This document shows positions 33,087 to 41,680 of a DNA stretch of 64,000 nucleotides, piece after piece. The notes beneath the pieces were generated by a model, which saw nothing but the letters and a program-made list of their open reading frames with translations, did not search any database and was not told the origin of the DNA. Numbering within the stretch: the first letter of the stretch is position 1; every line of letters starts with the position of its first letter. The position numbers were made by a program, and so were the translations under genes. The stretch comes from Actinoallomurus bryophytorum (lineage in GTDB: Bacteria > Actinomycetota > Actinomycetes > Streptosporangiales > Streptosporangiaceae): positions 7,130,001 through 7,194,000 of the forward strand of contig NZ_VFOZ01000001.1 of the NCBI RefSeq assembly GCF_006716425.1. The letters run 5' to 3'.

Positions 33087-34096
33087 CGGCGCCCCCGCCC
33101 GACTCGGTGGAGGCCGCCCGGCGGCTGGTCGAGCCCTTCCTCCGCGAGGCCGTCGGCCGGCTCGACCCGATGACCGCACGCGTCGCCGGCTACCACCTCG
33201 GCTGGAACGACGCGGACGGCCGGCCCGCCCGTGCGGGCGGCAAGAGCCTGCGGCCCGCCCTGGCGACGCTGTCCGCCAGGGCCGCCGGCGCGAGCCCGTC
33301 GCGTGGCGCCTCGGCCGCCGCGGCGGTGGAGCTCGTGCACGCCTTCTCACTGCTGCACGACGACATCATGGACGGCGACCGCACCCGCCGGCATCGGCCG
33401 ACCGCATGGGTCGTCTTCGGCAGGCCCGCCGCGATCCTCGCCGGGGACGCCCTGCTCATCCTGGCCATGGACACCCTGCTCAGCGACGGGACCCAGGGCG
33501 CCGTCTGGGCGGCCCGCTGCCTGAGCGTCGCCACCCAGCGCCTGATCACCGGCCAGGCCGCGGACATGGAGTTCGAGACCCGCCAGGACGTCGGCCTGGA
33601 CGAGTGCCGCCGGATGGCGGAGGACAAGACCGGATCGCTGCTGGCGTGCGCCTGCTCGATCGGCGCCATGACCGTACAGGCCCCACAGCCCCTGGTGACG
33701 GCGCTGGCGGCGTACGGGTCCGAGATCGGCCTGGCCTTCCAGCTGGCCGATGACCTGCTCGGCATCTGGGGTGACCCGGAGCTGACCGGGAAGCCGGCGC
33801 TGTCGGACCTGCGGGCCCGCAAGAAGACCCTCCCGATCGTCGCGGCGCTGGCCGGCGACACCGGCGCGGGCCGCCGGCTGGCCGGCCTGCTGGCCGACCC
33901 CGCTCCGCTGTCCGAGGCCGACCTACTGGAGGCGGCCCAGCTCGTCGACCAGGCGGGCGGCCGGGCATGGGCCGAGAAACAGGCCCAGCACCACCTCGAC
34001 GTCTCCGAGCGCATTCTCAGTGCCGCGCCGATAACTCCCGACATCCGCGCCGAGTTCCTCGACATCGCACGCTTCATCACATCCCGGGACCACTAA
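33083..34096 (+). CDS. Polyprenyl diphosphate synthase (probably farnesyl diphosphate supply)
   Basis: A 337-residue trans-prenyl diphosphate synthase. The first Asp-rich motif is DDIMD (93-97), the second DDLLGIWGD (from 223), and the conserved GKSLRP and GQAADMEFE segments are seen. The residues before the first motif (FSLLH) allow chain lengths from C15 upward, so farnesyl diphosphate for HpnD is likely but geranylgeranyl diphosphate is possible. The ATG at 33083 overlaps the HpnE stop. It lies directly before the cyclase gene, as is usual in actinobacterial hopanoid clusters. Confidence 0.9.
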   Translation: MTAPPPDSVEAARRLVEPFLREAVGRLDPMTARVAGYHLGWNDADGRPARAGGKSLRPALATLSARAAGASPSRGASAAAAVELVHAFSLLHDDIMDGDRTRRHRPTAWVVFGRPAAILAGDALLILAMDTLLSDGTQGAVWAARCLSVATQRLITGQAADMEFETRQDVGLDECRRMAEDKTGSLLACACSIGAMTVQAPQPLVTALAAYGSEIGLAFQLADDLLGIWGDPELTGKPALSDLRARKKTLPIVAALAGDTGAGRRLAGLLADPAPLSEADLLEAAQLVDQAGGRAWAEKQAQHHLDVSERILSAAPITPDIRAEFLDIARFITSRDH

Positions 34097-35974
34097 GTGA
34101 CCACACTTCAGACCGCACAGCCCGCCGCACGTACGCGCGCCGCCCTCGACGCGGCCTGCGGCCACCTGCTGGACCTGCAGTCTCCCCACGGCTGGTGGAA
34201 GGGCGAACTGCAGACGAACGTCACGATGGACGCCGAGGACCTGCTCCTGCGGGAGTTCCTCGGCATCCGCACACCGGAGGAGACCGGCGAGGCCGCCCGC
34301 TGGATCCGCTCCCAGCAGCGCGACGACGGTACGTGGGCGAACTTCTACGACGGGCCGGGTGACCTGTCCACCACGATCGAGGCGTACGTCGCGTTGCGGC
34401 TGGCCGGCGACCCGTCCGAAGCGCCGCACATGCGGACCGCGCTCGCCTTCGTCCAGCGTGCGGGCGGGATCGAGGCGAGCCGGGTGTTCACCCGGATCTG
34501 GCTGGCGATGTTCGGCCAGTGGTCCTGGGACGACCTTCCCGTACTCCCGCCCGAACTCATCTTCCTGCCCTCCTGGGTGCCCCTCAACGTCTACGACTGG
34601 GCGTGCTGGGCCCGCCAGACCATCGTGCCGCTCACGATCGTCAGCGCCCACCGGCCGGTACGCCCTCTCCCGTTCGACGTGACGGAACTCCGCACCGGCC
34701 GCACCGCCGGCCGGCCTCCGGCACCGGGGTGGGAGACGGTGTTCACCGCGCTGGACCGACGGCTGCACCGCTACGAACGACGGCCCGTCCGTGGCCTGCG
34801 CCGCGTGGCGCTCAGGCGCGCCGCCGGCTGGATCGTGGCGCGTCAGGAGGCGGACGGCTCCTGGGGAGGGATCCAGCCGCCCTGGGTGTACTCACTGATC
34901 GCCCTGCACCTGGAGGGGTACCACCCGGAGCACCCGGTGATGGAGAAGGGCCTGCGCGGTCTCGCCCGGTTCACCATCGAGGACGAGAGGGGGCGCCGTC
35001 TGGAGGCCTGCCAGTCGCCGGTCTGGGACACCGCCCTGGCGATCAACGCCCTGCGGGACGCCGGAACACCCGGCGACCATCCGGCCGTCGTACGGGCCGG
35101 CGAATGGCTGCTGGGCCAGGAGGTCAGGGGACCGGGGGACTGGGCCGTGCGACGGCCGTCGCTGGCACCGGGCGGCTGGGCCTTCGAGTTCGACAATGAC
35201 GGCTATCCCGACACCGACGACACGGCCGAGGTGATCCTCGCGCTGCGACGGGTGACCGGCCTGGACGCCGGCCCGGCGATCGAACGCGCCGTCCGGTGGA
35301 CGGCAGGCATGGTCTCGCGTGACGGGGGCTTCGCCGCCTTCGACGCGGACAACACCCGCACCCTGTGCACGAAACTGCCGTTCTGCGACTTCGGCGCCGT
35401 CATCGACCCGCCGTCGGCCGACGTCACCGCCCACGTCGTCGAGGCCCTCGCCAAGGAGGAGGGCTCCGACCCGGCCGTCATCCGCCGGGCCGTCCGGTGG
35501 CTGCTGAAGGCCCAGGAACCGGACGGTTCCTGGTTCGGCCGCTGGGGCGCCAACCATCTCTACGGCACCGGAGCGGTGCTGCCGGCGCTGGTCGCGGCCG
35601 GGGTCGCGCCGGAGACACCCTGCGTACGGCGTGCCGTCGCCTGGCTGGAACACCACCAGAACACCGACGGAGGCTGGGGCGAGGATCTGCGCTCCTACGA
35701 CGAGCCCGCCTGGGTCGGACGGGGCCCGTCGACCGCCTCACAGACCGCCTGGGCGCTGATCGCCCTGCTCGCCGCCGGCGAGCGTACGCCCGCCGTGGAC
35801 CGGGGCGCGGCATGGCTCGTCGGCGAGCAGAACGCCGACGGCACCTGGGACGAGCCGTACTTCACCGGTACCGGCTTCCCCGGCGACTTCTACATCAACT
35901 ACCACCTGTACCGGCTGGTGTTCCCGATCACCGCGCTCGGCCGCTACGTCCACGAGCGCGAAGGAGTCCGATGA
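34097..35974 (+). CDS. shc: Squalene-hopene cyclase
   Basis: A 625-residue class II triterpene cyclase, of normal length, converting squalene to hopene and hopanol. The catalytic acid motif DTDDTAE is at 372-378 and several QW repeats are visible (QRDDGTWANF, QEADGSWGG, QEPDGSWFG, HQNTDGGWGE, QNADGTWDE). The C-terminal FPGDFYINYHLYRLVFPI is diagnostic. It is a monotopic membrane enzyme. The GTG directly follows the previous stop codon, so translation is coupled. Confidence 0.95.
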   Translation: MTTLQTAQPAARTRAALDAACGHLLDLQSPHGWWKGELQTNVTMDAEDLLLREFLGIRTPEETGEAARWIRSQQRDDGTWANFYDGPGDLSTTIEAYVALRLAGDPSEAPHMRTALAFVQRAGGIEASRVFTRIWLAMFGQWSWDDLPVLPPELIFLPSWVPLNVYDWACWARQTIVPLTIVSAHRPVRPLPFDVTELRTGRTAGRPPAPGWETVFTALDRRLHRYERRPVRGLRRVALRRAAGWIVARQEADGSWGGIQPPWVYSLIALHLEGYHPEHPVMEKGLRGLARFTIEDERGRRLEACQSPVWDTALAINALRDAGTPGDHPAVVRAGEWLLGQEVRGPGDWAVRRPSLAPGGWAFEFDNDGYPDTDDTAEVILALRRVTGLDAGPAIERAVRWTAGMVSRDGGFAAFDADNTRTLCTKLPFCDFGAVIDPPSADVTAHVVEALAKEEGSDPAVIRRAVRWLLKAQEPDGSWFGRWGANHLYGTGAVLPALVAAGVAPETPCVRRAVAWLEHHQNTDGGWGEDLRSYDEPAWVGRGPSTASQTAWALIALLAAGERTPAVDRGAAWLVGEQNADGTWDEPYFTGTGFPGDFYINYHLYRLVFPITALGRYVHEREGVR

Positions 35975-36579
35975 CGCGCCTGCTGATCTGCGCCCCGCTC
36001 GCCGTCGAGGCACGGGCGATACGCCGCGGTCTGCCCGCCGGCCCGCCGGGTGCCACCGTGATCCGTACCGGCCTGCGGTCGCGCTCTGCGCCGGCCCTCG
36101 ACGGCTACGCCACGCTGGCCGTCGCCGGCTTCGGGGGCGCGCTCGACGGCGCGCTGCGACCGGGGGACGTGCTCGTCGCGACCGAGGTCTGGTTCGGCGG
36201 CCGCCGGTTGCGGTGTACGGGGGCCGGGCTCCTCGCGCGGGAGCTCACCCGCATCGGTGTCCGCGCCCAGACCGGGCCGCTGATCACCACCGGTCACGTG
36301 GTGCGCGAGGCGGAGCGCGGGTGGCTCTCCCGTACCGGGGCACGGGCCGTCGACATGGAGGCCGGGCCGCTGCTCGACGCCGCGGCCGGACGGCCCGCCG
36401 CGGTCGTACGCGCCATCGTCGACACCCCCGGCCGGCCCGTGCTGAGCCGCGCCAGCCTCACCGGCGGCCTGGCCGCCCGCCGTACGCTGCGGCGGATCGG
36501 CCCCGCCCTCGTGCGCTGGTCGGAGGCGACCGGCCCTCCTGACCTGCCGTCGGCCGCGCCCCAGGAGAGCAGAACCTGA
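35971..36579 (+). CDS. hpnG: Adenosylhopane nucleosidase/phosphorylase HpnG
   Basis: A 202-residue purine nucleoside phosphorylase-like protein that removes adenine from adenosylhopane. It starts RLLICAPLAVEARAIRRGL and has the nucleoside-site ARAVDMEAGPLLDAA with the conserved MEAG. The ATG at 35971 overlaps the shc stop. It is somewhat short but contains the core fold. Confidence 0.88.
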   Translation: MTRLLICAPLAVEARAIRRGLPAGPPGATVIRTGLRSRSAPALDGYATLAVAGFGGALDGALRPGDVLVATEVWFGGRRLRCTGAGLLARELTRIGVRAQTGPLITTGHVVREAERGWLSRTGARAVDMEAGPLLDAAAGRPAAVVRAIVDTPGRPVLSRASLTGGLAARRTLRRIGPALVRWSEATGPPDLPSAAPQESRT

Positions 36580-37583
36580 TGTCGATGCCCCTGCGCCAGG
36601 CCATCCGTGTCGCCGGCTACATCCTCGGTCAACGGCTTCGCCGGCGCGCCAAGTATCCCCTCCTGGTCGAGCTGGAGCCGCTGTTCGCCTGCAACCTCAA
36701 GTGCGCGGGATGCGGGAAGATCCAGCAACCCGCCGAGGTCCTGAAGCAACGGATGCCGGTCGACCAGGCGATCGCCGCGATCGAGGAGTGCGGAGCGCCC
36801 ATGGTCTCGATCGCGGGCGGTGAGCCCCTCATGCATCCGCAGATCGGCGAGCTGGTCCGCGAGCTCGTCGCCCGCAAGAAGTACGTCTTCCTCTGCACGA
36901 ACGCGCTGTTGATCCCCAAGAAGCTCGATGAGTTCGAGCCGTCACGGTACTTCGCGTGGACGGTGCACATCGACGGGCTGCGTGAGCGTCACGACGCCTC
37001 GGTGTGCAAGGAGGGGGTCTTCGACGACGCGGTCGCCGCCGTACGCGAATGTCAGCGCCGCGGTTTCCGTGTCACGACGAACACCACCTTCTTCAACTCC
37101 GACAGCCCGCAGTCGGTGATCGAGGTCCTCGACTACCTCAACGACGATCTCCAGGTCGACGAGATCATGATTTCGCCGGGCTACGCCTACGCCAAGGCAC
37201 CGGACCAGGACGGTTTCCTCGGCGTCGAGCAGACCCGGCGGCTGTTCCACGAGGTCTTCGCACGGGGGAACCGCCGGCGGTGGCGGTTCAACCACACGCC
37301 GCTGTTCCTGGACTTCCTCGAGGGCAAGGTCGACTTCCCGTGCACGGCGTGGGCGATCCCGTCCTATTCGACCTTCGGCTGGCAACGCCCGTGCTACCTG
37401 ATGGCGGACGGCTATGCCGGCACCTACCGGGAGCTCATCGACGACACCGACTGGAGCCGCTACGGACGCGGCCATGATCCCCGGTGCGACAACTGCATGG
37501 CCCACTGCGGCTACGAGCCGACGGCGGTCTTCGCCACACTGGGCTCCCTCCACCAGTCCCTCCGCGCCCTGCGCCACAGCTGA
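36579..37583 (+). CDS. hpnH: Adenosylhopane synthase HpnH (radical SAM)
   Basis: A 334-residue radical SAM enzyme that adds the 5'-deoxyadenosyl radical to hopene. The iron-sulfur motif CNLKCAGC gives Cys38, Cys42 and Cys45, SIAGGEPLMHP is the GGE motif, and a C-terminal cysteine set (RCDNCMAHCGYEP) is typical of HpnH. The start overlaps the HpnG stop by one base (TGATG). It is last in the operon. The next step enzymes (aminotransferase HpnO, glycosyl transferases) are not in this window. Confidence 0.93.
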   Translation: MSMPLRQAIRVAGYILGQRLRRRAKYPLLVELEPLFACNLKCAGCGKIQQPAEVLKQRMPVDQAIAAIEECGAPMVSIAGGEPLMHPQIGELVRELVARKKYVFLCTNALLIPKKLDEFEPSRYFAWTVHIDGLRERHDASVCKEGVFDDAVAAVRECQRRGFRVTTNTTFFNSDSPQSVIEVLDYLNDDLQVDEIMISPGYAYAKAPDQDGFLGVEQTRRLFHEVFARGNRRRWRFNHTPLFLDFLEGKVDFPCTAWAIPSYSTFGWQRPCYLMADGYAGTYRELIDDTDWSRYGRGHDPRCDNCMAHCGYEPTAVFATLGSLHQSLRALRHS

Positions 37584-37615
37584 CGAGCCGTCACCTCGGA
37601 GGAATACTGGAGGGT

Positions 37616-38104
37616 ATGACACCGGAAGAGCGACGTCAGTTCGTCCGCGACCACCGGACGGCCATCTTCGGTTACTCACGTAAGCACGACGGTCCCGCCA
37701 TGACGGCGCTGTACTACATCATCGACGGCGACGAGATCCTCGTCTCCACCATGCGGGCCCGCGGGAAGACCGCCGCGGTTCTGCGCGACCCGAAGGTCTC
37801 GCTCTGTGTGCTGGACGAGAACTGGCCACCGACCTATGTGAACCTCTACTGCGACGCGGTCGTGGACGATGATCCGAAGGCCGGCGCCGACCTGCTCTTC
37901 GACATCCTGGGCGTCATGGCCGGCCGCCCGCTGAAGGAGGACGCCCGGCCCGAGGTCGAGGAGATGGCCCGGCGCGAGGAGCGGGTGGTGCTGCGACTGC
38001 GGCCGTACGCGACCTTCGCGACACCGCCGCGGCACATCGACACCGAAGAGGACCTCGCCGGCCTTACGCACTGGACGAGCGCCTCGGTCCCCTGGGACGC
38101 GTGA
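37616..38104 (+). CDS. Pyridoxamine 5'-phosphate oxidase-like (FMN/F420) family protein
   Basis: A 162-residue split-barrel protein of the PPOX-like class. RTAIFGYSRKHDGPAMTALYYIID is the first hairpin with a cofactor-binding TMRARGKTAAVLRDPKVSLCVLDE, and it ends ATPPRHIDTEEDLAGLTHW. Members bind FMN or F420 and reduce diverse compounds. The ATG at 37616 has GGAGG; it lies 32 bp after hpnH and could be read from the hopanoid operon, though another GGAGG upstream suggests independent initiation. Confidence 0.8.
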   Translation: MTPEERRQFVRDHRTAIFGYSRKHDGPAMTALYYIIDGDEILVSTMRARGKTAAVLRDPKVSLCVLDENWPPTYVNLYCDAVVDDDPKAGADLLFDILGVMAGRPLKEDARPEVEEMARREERVVLRLRPYATFATPPRHIDTEEDLAGLTHWTSASVPWDA

Positions 38105-38187
38105 CGCTCGCACCCGCCTGTGGTCATGGGGACCGGAGGGGCCCGTTACTGTCAGGGAATCACCCCTCCGACCTGCCGGGAGACCGC

Positions 38188-38580
38188 GTGAAGCTCTCAG
38201 AGGACCTGCTCGCCCTGTTGCGGCGTCCGAGCACCTGCTACCTCGCGACACTGATGCCCGACGGTTCGCCGCAGGTGACCCAGACCTGGGTCGACACCGA
38301 CGGTGATCACGTGATCATCAACAGCGTGCAGAGCCACGTGAAGACGAGGAACATCGAGCGCGACCCGCGCGTGGCCCTCACCGTCTCCGATCCCGAAAGC
38401 CCCTCGCGGTACTTTTAGGTACGCGGCCGGGTGCTCGAGGTCACCACCGACGGCGCGGCCGACCACATCGAGACGCTCGCCAAGAAGTACCTCGGCAAGC
38501 CCTATCCGTGGTTCGGCGGCCGGGACCAGGTGCGAGTGATCTTCGTGATCGAGCCGGAGAAGATCAGCGGCATGGGGTGA
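38188..38580 (+). pseudogene. PPOX-class F420-dependent enzyme interrupted by an in-frame TAG
   Basis: From a GTG with GGGAG upstream a normal PPOX-class reading begins (RRPSTCYLATLMPDGSPQVTQTWVD, then NIERDPRVALTVSD and SPSRYF), then meets TAG at 38416-38418. The same frame continues at once with the expected C-terminal half (VRGRVLEVTT, then AKKYLGKPYPWFGG, ending ISGMG). Relatives have Gln or Glu at the stop position in the RYxxVRGRV strand, so one C-to-T or G-to-T change would explain it. Length with the codon restored is 130 residues, normal for the family. Confidence 0.8.
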
Positions 38581-38645
38581 AGGGGCGGAGGCCGGAGGGG
38601 TTATGGTCGACCGTGCGTGGCCGACAAGTCGAGTAGGGAGTGGCG

Positions 38646-39038
38646 ATGCACCCGTTCCGTCAGGCCGTCGAGGCCTGGGACATGGCGGCCGTCGAGGCAC
38701 TGCTGGCCGAGGACGTCGTCTTCACCAGCCCGGTCGCGTACCAGCCCTATCCGGGCAAGGCCCTCACGGCGGCGATTCTGCGCGGTGTCGCGCGGGTGTT
38801 CGAGGACTTCCACTACGTACGGGAGATCGCCGGCGCGGACGGCCGTGACCACGCGCTCGTGTTCCAGGCGACCGTGAACGGCAAGCAGGTCCAGGGCTGT
38901 GACTTCCTGCACCTCGACGAAGACGGGCTCATCGACGACCTGACGGTCATGGTGCGGCCGCTTTCGGGGGCGAACGCGCTGGCCGAGGCGATGAGCGCCC
39001 AGTTCGAGCAGATCAGCCGCGAGGCGGCGGGCGCCTGA
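38646..39038 (+). CDS. SnoaL/NTF2-like protein
   Basis: A 130-residue cone-shaped NTF2-like protein: HPFRQAVEAWDMAAVEALLAEDVVFTSPVAYQPYPGK is the usual first helix and strand (split here), and CDFLHLDEDGLIDDLTVMVRPL the final strands. Such proteins are polyketide cyclases, isomerases or small-ligand binders; no catalytic set can be assigned. The ATG at 38646 has AGGGAG. Neighbours give no clear link. Confidence 0.75.
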   Translation: MHPFRQAVEAWDMAAVEALLAEDVVFTSPVAYQPYPGKALTAAILRGVARVFEDFHYVREIAGADGRDHALVFQATVNGKQVQGCDFLHLDEDGLIDDLTVMVRPLSGANALAEAMSAQFEQISREAAGA

Positions 39039-39069
39039 ACGGCGGCGGGCCGCTCCTTTACGCCCTCGA

Positions 39070-39094
39070 CGATTAGTGCATTAGCCATTAATCG
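39070..39094. promoter_or_regulatory. AT-rich inverted repeat before the GH13 gene
   Basis: CGATTA (39070-39075) and TAATCG (39089-39094) flank 13 bases, 16 bp before the GH13 ATG. The arms equal those at 13830-13848 but the spacing differs. It may be an operator; the binding protein is unknown. Confidence 0.3.
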
Positions 39095-39109
39095 GGGTAA
39101 AGCACGCGA

Positions 39110-40738
39110 ATGACCGACAAGGCAACGAGTGACCTGTGGTGGAAAGACGCGGTCGTGTACTGCGTGGACGTGGCCACCTGGCTGGATTCGGACGGTAACG
39201 GGATCGGGGATCTGGCCGGGCTGACCCGCCGGCTCGACTATCTCAGCGGGCTCGGCGTGAACTGCCTGTGGCTGATGCCGTTCTACCCCTCTCCGCTCGG
39301 CGACGACGGATATGACATCACCGACTACTACGCGGTCGACGAGCGGTTCGGCACGCTCGGCGACTTCGTGGAGATGATCCGTACGGCGGACAACCTGGGC
39401 ATCCGGGTGCTCGTCGACCTGGTCCTCAACCACACCAGCGACCAGCATCCGTGGTTCCCGAAGCGGCGTGACTTCTACGTCTGGAGCGACCACAAGGAGA
39501 AGGAACCGGCCGACGTGGCCTTCCCGGGTGAGCAGGACAGCACCTGGACCTACAACGAGGAGGCCGGCCAGTGGTACATGCACCGTTACTACGACTTCAT
39601 GCCGGACCTCAACATCACCCACCCGGACGTACGCGACGAGATGAACAAGATTCTCGGCTTCTGGCTGGAGCTGGGCGTCTCCGGGTTCCGGGTGGACTCC
39701 CTTCCCCTCATGATCGAGACGGTCGGCACGGACTCCCGCGACAACCCCGTCACGTACCTGCGGTCGCTGGTGGAGTTCATGGGACGGCGGCGCGGCGACG
39801 CGATCTTCCTCGGTGAGGCGAACGTCTCGCCCGAGGAACAGCAGCGCTACCTCGGCATGGACGGCGGCGAGGGCGTGCAGATGCTTTTCGACTTCCGCAG
39901 CTGCGCGGCGCAGTGGCTCTCGCACGCGCGCGGTGACGCGCGGCCGCTGGAGGAGGCGCTGCGCAGCAGGCCCCGCTACCCCCAGCACGGCCAGTACGCC
40001 AACTTCTGCCGCCACCACGACGAGCTCAACCTCGGCGACCTCGCCGAGGACGAACGTGACGAGATCTTCGCCGCCTTCGCGCCGGAGGAGACCCACCGGG
40101 TGTACGGGCGCGGCATCCGCCGGCGGCTCGCCCCGATGCTCGGCAACGACCCGCGTCGCATCCGGCTCGTGCTGGCCCTCACGCTCGCGCTGCCGGGCAC
40201 ACCCGTGCTGCTCTACGGCGACGAGCTCGGCATGGGGGAGGACCTGTCGCTGCACGGCCGGCTGGCCGTACGGTCACCGATGCAGTGGTCCGCACGCCCG
40301 AACGGCGGCTTCTCCCGCGCGGACGAGCTCTACCGCCCGGTCCACGCGGACGGTGAGTACGGCTACCGCACCGTCAACGTCGTCGACCAGCGGCACGAGC
40401 CGGACTCGCTGGTCGCCTGGATGACGCGCGCGATCCAGGTACGCCGGGAGTGCCCCGAGATGGGATGGGGGGAGTGGCGGATTCTGGACCTCGGCGACTC
40501 CCGCGTTCTGGGGCTGGACTACCGCTGGCGAGACGGCGGGGTCGTCACGCTGCACAACCTGTCGGCCGACGACGTACGGGTGAGCCTGCCGGACGACCTG
40601 GATCTGACCGGTGTCGAGGGGATCCGCCGGATGTTCGGAGAGGGGCCGGCCGATTCCGGCAAGGAGATCGACCTCCCCGGCTACGGGTACAGCTGGCTCC
40701 GTCTCGTCGACGAGCAGATCACCACCGCCATCATCTGA
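39110..40738 (+). CDS. GH13 alpha-amylase family enzyme (trehalose-synthase-like)
   Basis: A 542-residue GH13 enzyme resembling trehalose synthase and related alpha-glucosidases. It begins WWKDAVVYCVDVATWLDSDGNGIGD. Conserved regions: DLVLNHTSD, GFRVDSLPLM with nucleophile Asp196, FLGEAN with acid/base Glu236, and RHHDE with Asp304. The last region normally reads NHDE; here the Asn is His302. No signal peptide is present, so it acts inside the cell. It stands as a single gene. Trehalose synthase proper is possible, but the C-terminus is short and many members of this subgroup have no tested activity. Confidence 0.85.
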   Translation: MTDKATSDLWWKDAVVYCVDVATWLDSDGNGIGDLAGLTRRLDYLSGLGVNCLWLMPFYPSPLGDDGYDITDYYAVDERFGTLGDFVEMIRTADNLGIRVLVDLVLNHTSDQHPWFPKRRDFYVWSDHKEKEPADVAFPGEQDSTWTYNEEAGQWYMHRYYDFMPDLNITHPDVRDEMNKILGFWLELGVSGFRVDSLPLMIETVGTDSRDNPVTYLRSLVEFMGRRRGDAIFLGEANVSPEEQQRYLGMDGGEGVQMLFDFRSCAAQWLSHARGDARPLEEALRSRPRYPQHGQYANFCRHHDELNLGDLAEDERDEIFAAFAPEETHRVYGRGIRRRLAPMLGNDPRRIRLVLALTLALPGTPVLLYGDELGMGEDLSLHGRLAVRSPMQWSARPNGGFSRADELYRPVHADGEYGYRTVNVVDQRHEPDSLVAWMTRAIQVRRECPEMGWGEWRILDLGDSRVLGLDYRWRDGGVVTLHNLSADDVRVSLPDDLDLTGVEGIRRMFGEGPADSGKEIDLPGYGYSWLRLVDEQITTAII

Positions 40739-40769
40739 CGACTTCGGGCCGCATCCGGCCTGATGCCCG

Positions 40770-40790
40770 GCCCGGCCCGGCGGGCCGGGC
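40770..40790. terminator. GC-rich hairpin after the GH13 gene
   Basis: GCCCGGCC and GGCCGGGC form an 8-bp perfect stem with a 5-base loop, 32 bp after the stop. Confidence 0.5.
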
Positions 40791-40846
40791 TACCGTCGGG
40801 GTGGCGCCCGACGGCCGGGCGTCCCCGTCGGCGCGAGGGCAGAGAA

Positions 40847-41515
40847 ATGGCACATCGGTCCGTCACCACGCTGGTGGTGTGCGTCCTCTTATCCCCCCTG
40901 TTGGCGACGGGAACGGCCGCGGCGGAGGCACCGCGGCACCCCGGCCCCGTACGGGCGCAGATCTTCGCCACGAACAACACGGCGATCATCAGCGATCCCG
41001 GTGACCCGCGGCTGAGGACCCGGCTGGTCCGCTTCGAACGCGGGGTGCGCGAGATCATCCGCGCCAACGGAGCCGATCCGGGCAGTTCAACGCTGCTCGA
41101 CGGGGTGTTCTGGTCGGAGAGCCTGGGGCAGACGACCTATGAGCGGTCGCGGGAGTTCGACCTCAGGCGGGTGAGCCCGGCCGGGCTCCATCACATCGCC
41201 GGCGTCGTCCGCAAGACCTACCACCAGGAGTCGGTGCTGACCTTCGAGTACCTGCCGAAGGCGTCGCCCCGGGCCGGCGCCGTGGAGATCGAGGTACCCG
41301 GCGTCGACGTCCGCCGTCTCCACGACGCCCTCGTCGCGGATCCGGACGCGCGGGCGCGGCTGGGCGGTGGCTCGGTGACGACCGCCGGCCGGCTCATCCT
41401 GGTCGCCGCCCGTAGTGATCTCGGCCTGGCGCGCCGGCTCGTAAGCGAGCTCGGGGGTACGTGGTCGTCCGCGGCCGTGCGGTATGGCGCCGAGGAGTTC
41501 GTCGGCTCGTCCTGA
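40847..41515 (+). CDS. Secreted protein of unknown function
   Basis: A 222-residue protein with a clear Sec signal peptide (TTLVVCVLLSPLLATGTAAAEA, cut expected after the Ala run near residue 26). The mature part has no cysteine and two alpha/beta-like repeats (GAVEIEVPGVDVRRLHDALVADPDARARL and RLILVAARSDLGLARRLVSELGG). I do not recognise the family. The ATG at 40847 has only GAGG at distance. It is a single gene between two hairpin terminators. Confidence 0.65.
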   Translation: MAHRSVTTLVVCVLLSPLLATGTAAAEAPRHPGPVRAQIFATNNTAIISDPGDPRLRTRLVRFERGVREIIRANGADPGSSTLLDGVFWSESLGQTTYERSREFDLRRVSPAGLHHIAGVVRKTYHQESVLTFEYLPKASPRAGAVEIEVPGVDVRRLHDALVADPDARARLGGGSVTTAGRLILVAARSDLGLARRLVSELGGTWSSAAVRYGAEEFVGSS

Positions 41516-41527
41516 GCCGGACGTCGT

Positions 41528-41559
41528 TCGGCCGGGCGTCCCGTGGGATGCCCGGCCGA
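41528..41559. terminator. Hairpin after the secreted-protein gene
   Basis: TCGGCCGGGC and GCCCGGCCGA pair perfectly, and the inner GTCCC/GGGAT adds up to five more pairs with a wobble. It would serve the secreted-protein gene and, from the other side, the microprotein gene at 41606-41680. Confidence 0.7.
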
Positions 41560-41605
41560 AAACGAAGTCAGTGCGATCGGCGTCCGCCGTCCGCTGCGGC
41601 GTGTC

Positions 41606-41680
41606 TCAGCCGCGGCGGAGCATGAGTATGACGAGCACGATGACGACGATAAGTACGACCGTTCCGATTCCGATATACAC
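41606..41680 (-). CDS. 24-residue single-pass membrane microprotein
   Basis: On the minus strand a GTG at 41680 has a perfect GGAGG 8-9 bases upstream and opens a 25-codon frame. The product is a short start (MYIGIGT), about 16 uninterrupted Val/Ile/Leu residues and a basic end (LRRG). That is one membrane helix with positive-inside anchor, hardly what chance would give in GC-rich DNA. It lies next to the csbD stress gene and ends facing a terminator. Tiny hydrophobic proteins of this kind occur in actinomycetes; no role is known to me. Confidence 0.65.
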   Translation of the reverse strand: MYIGIGTVVLIVVIVLVILMLRRG

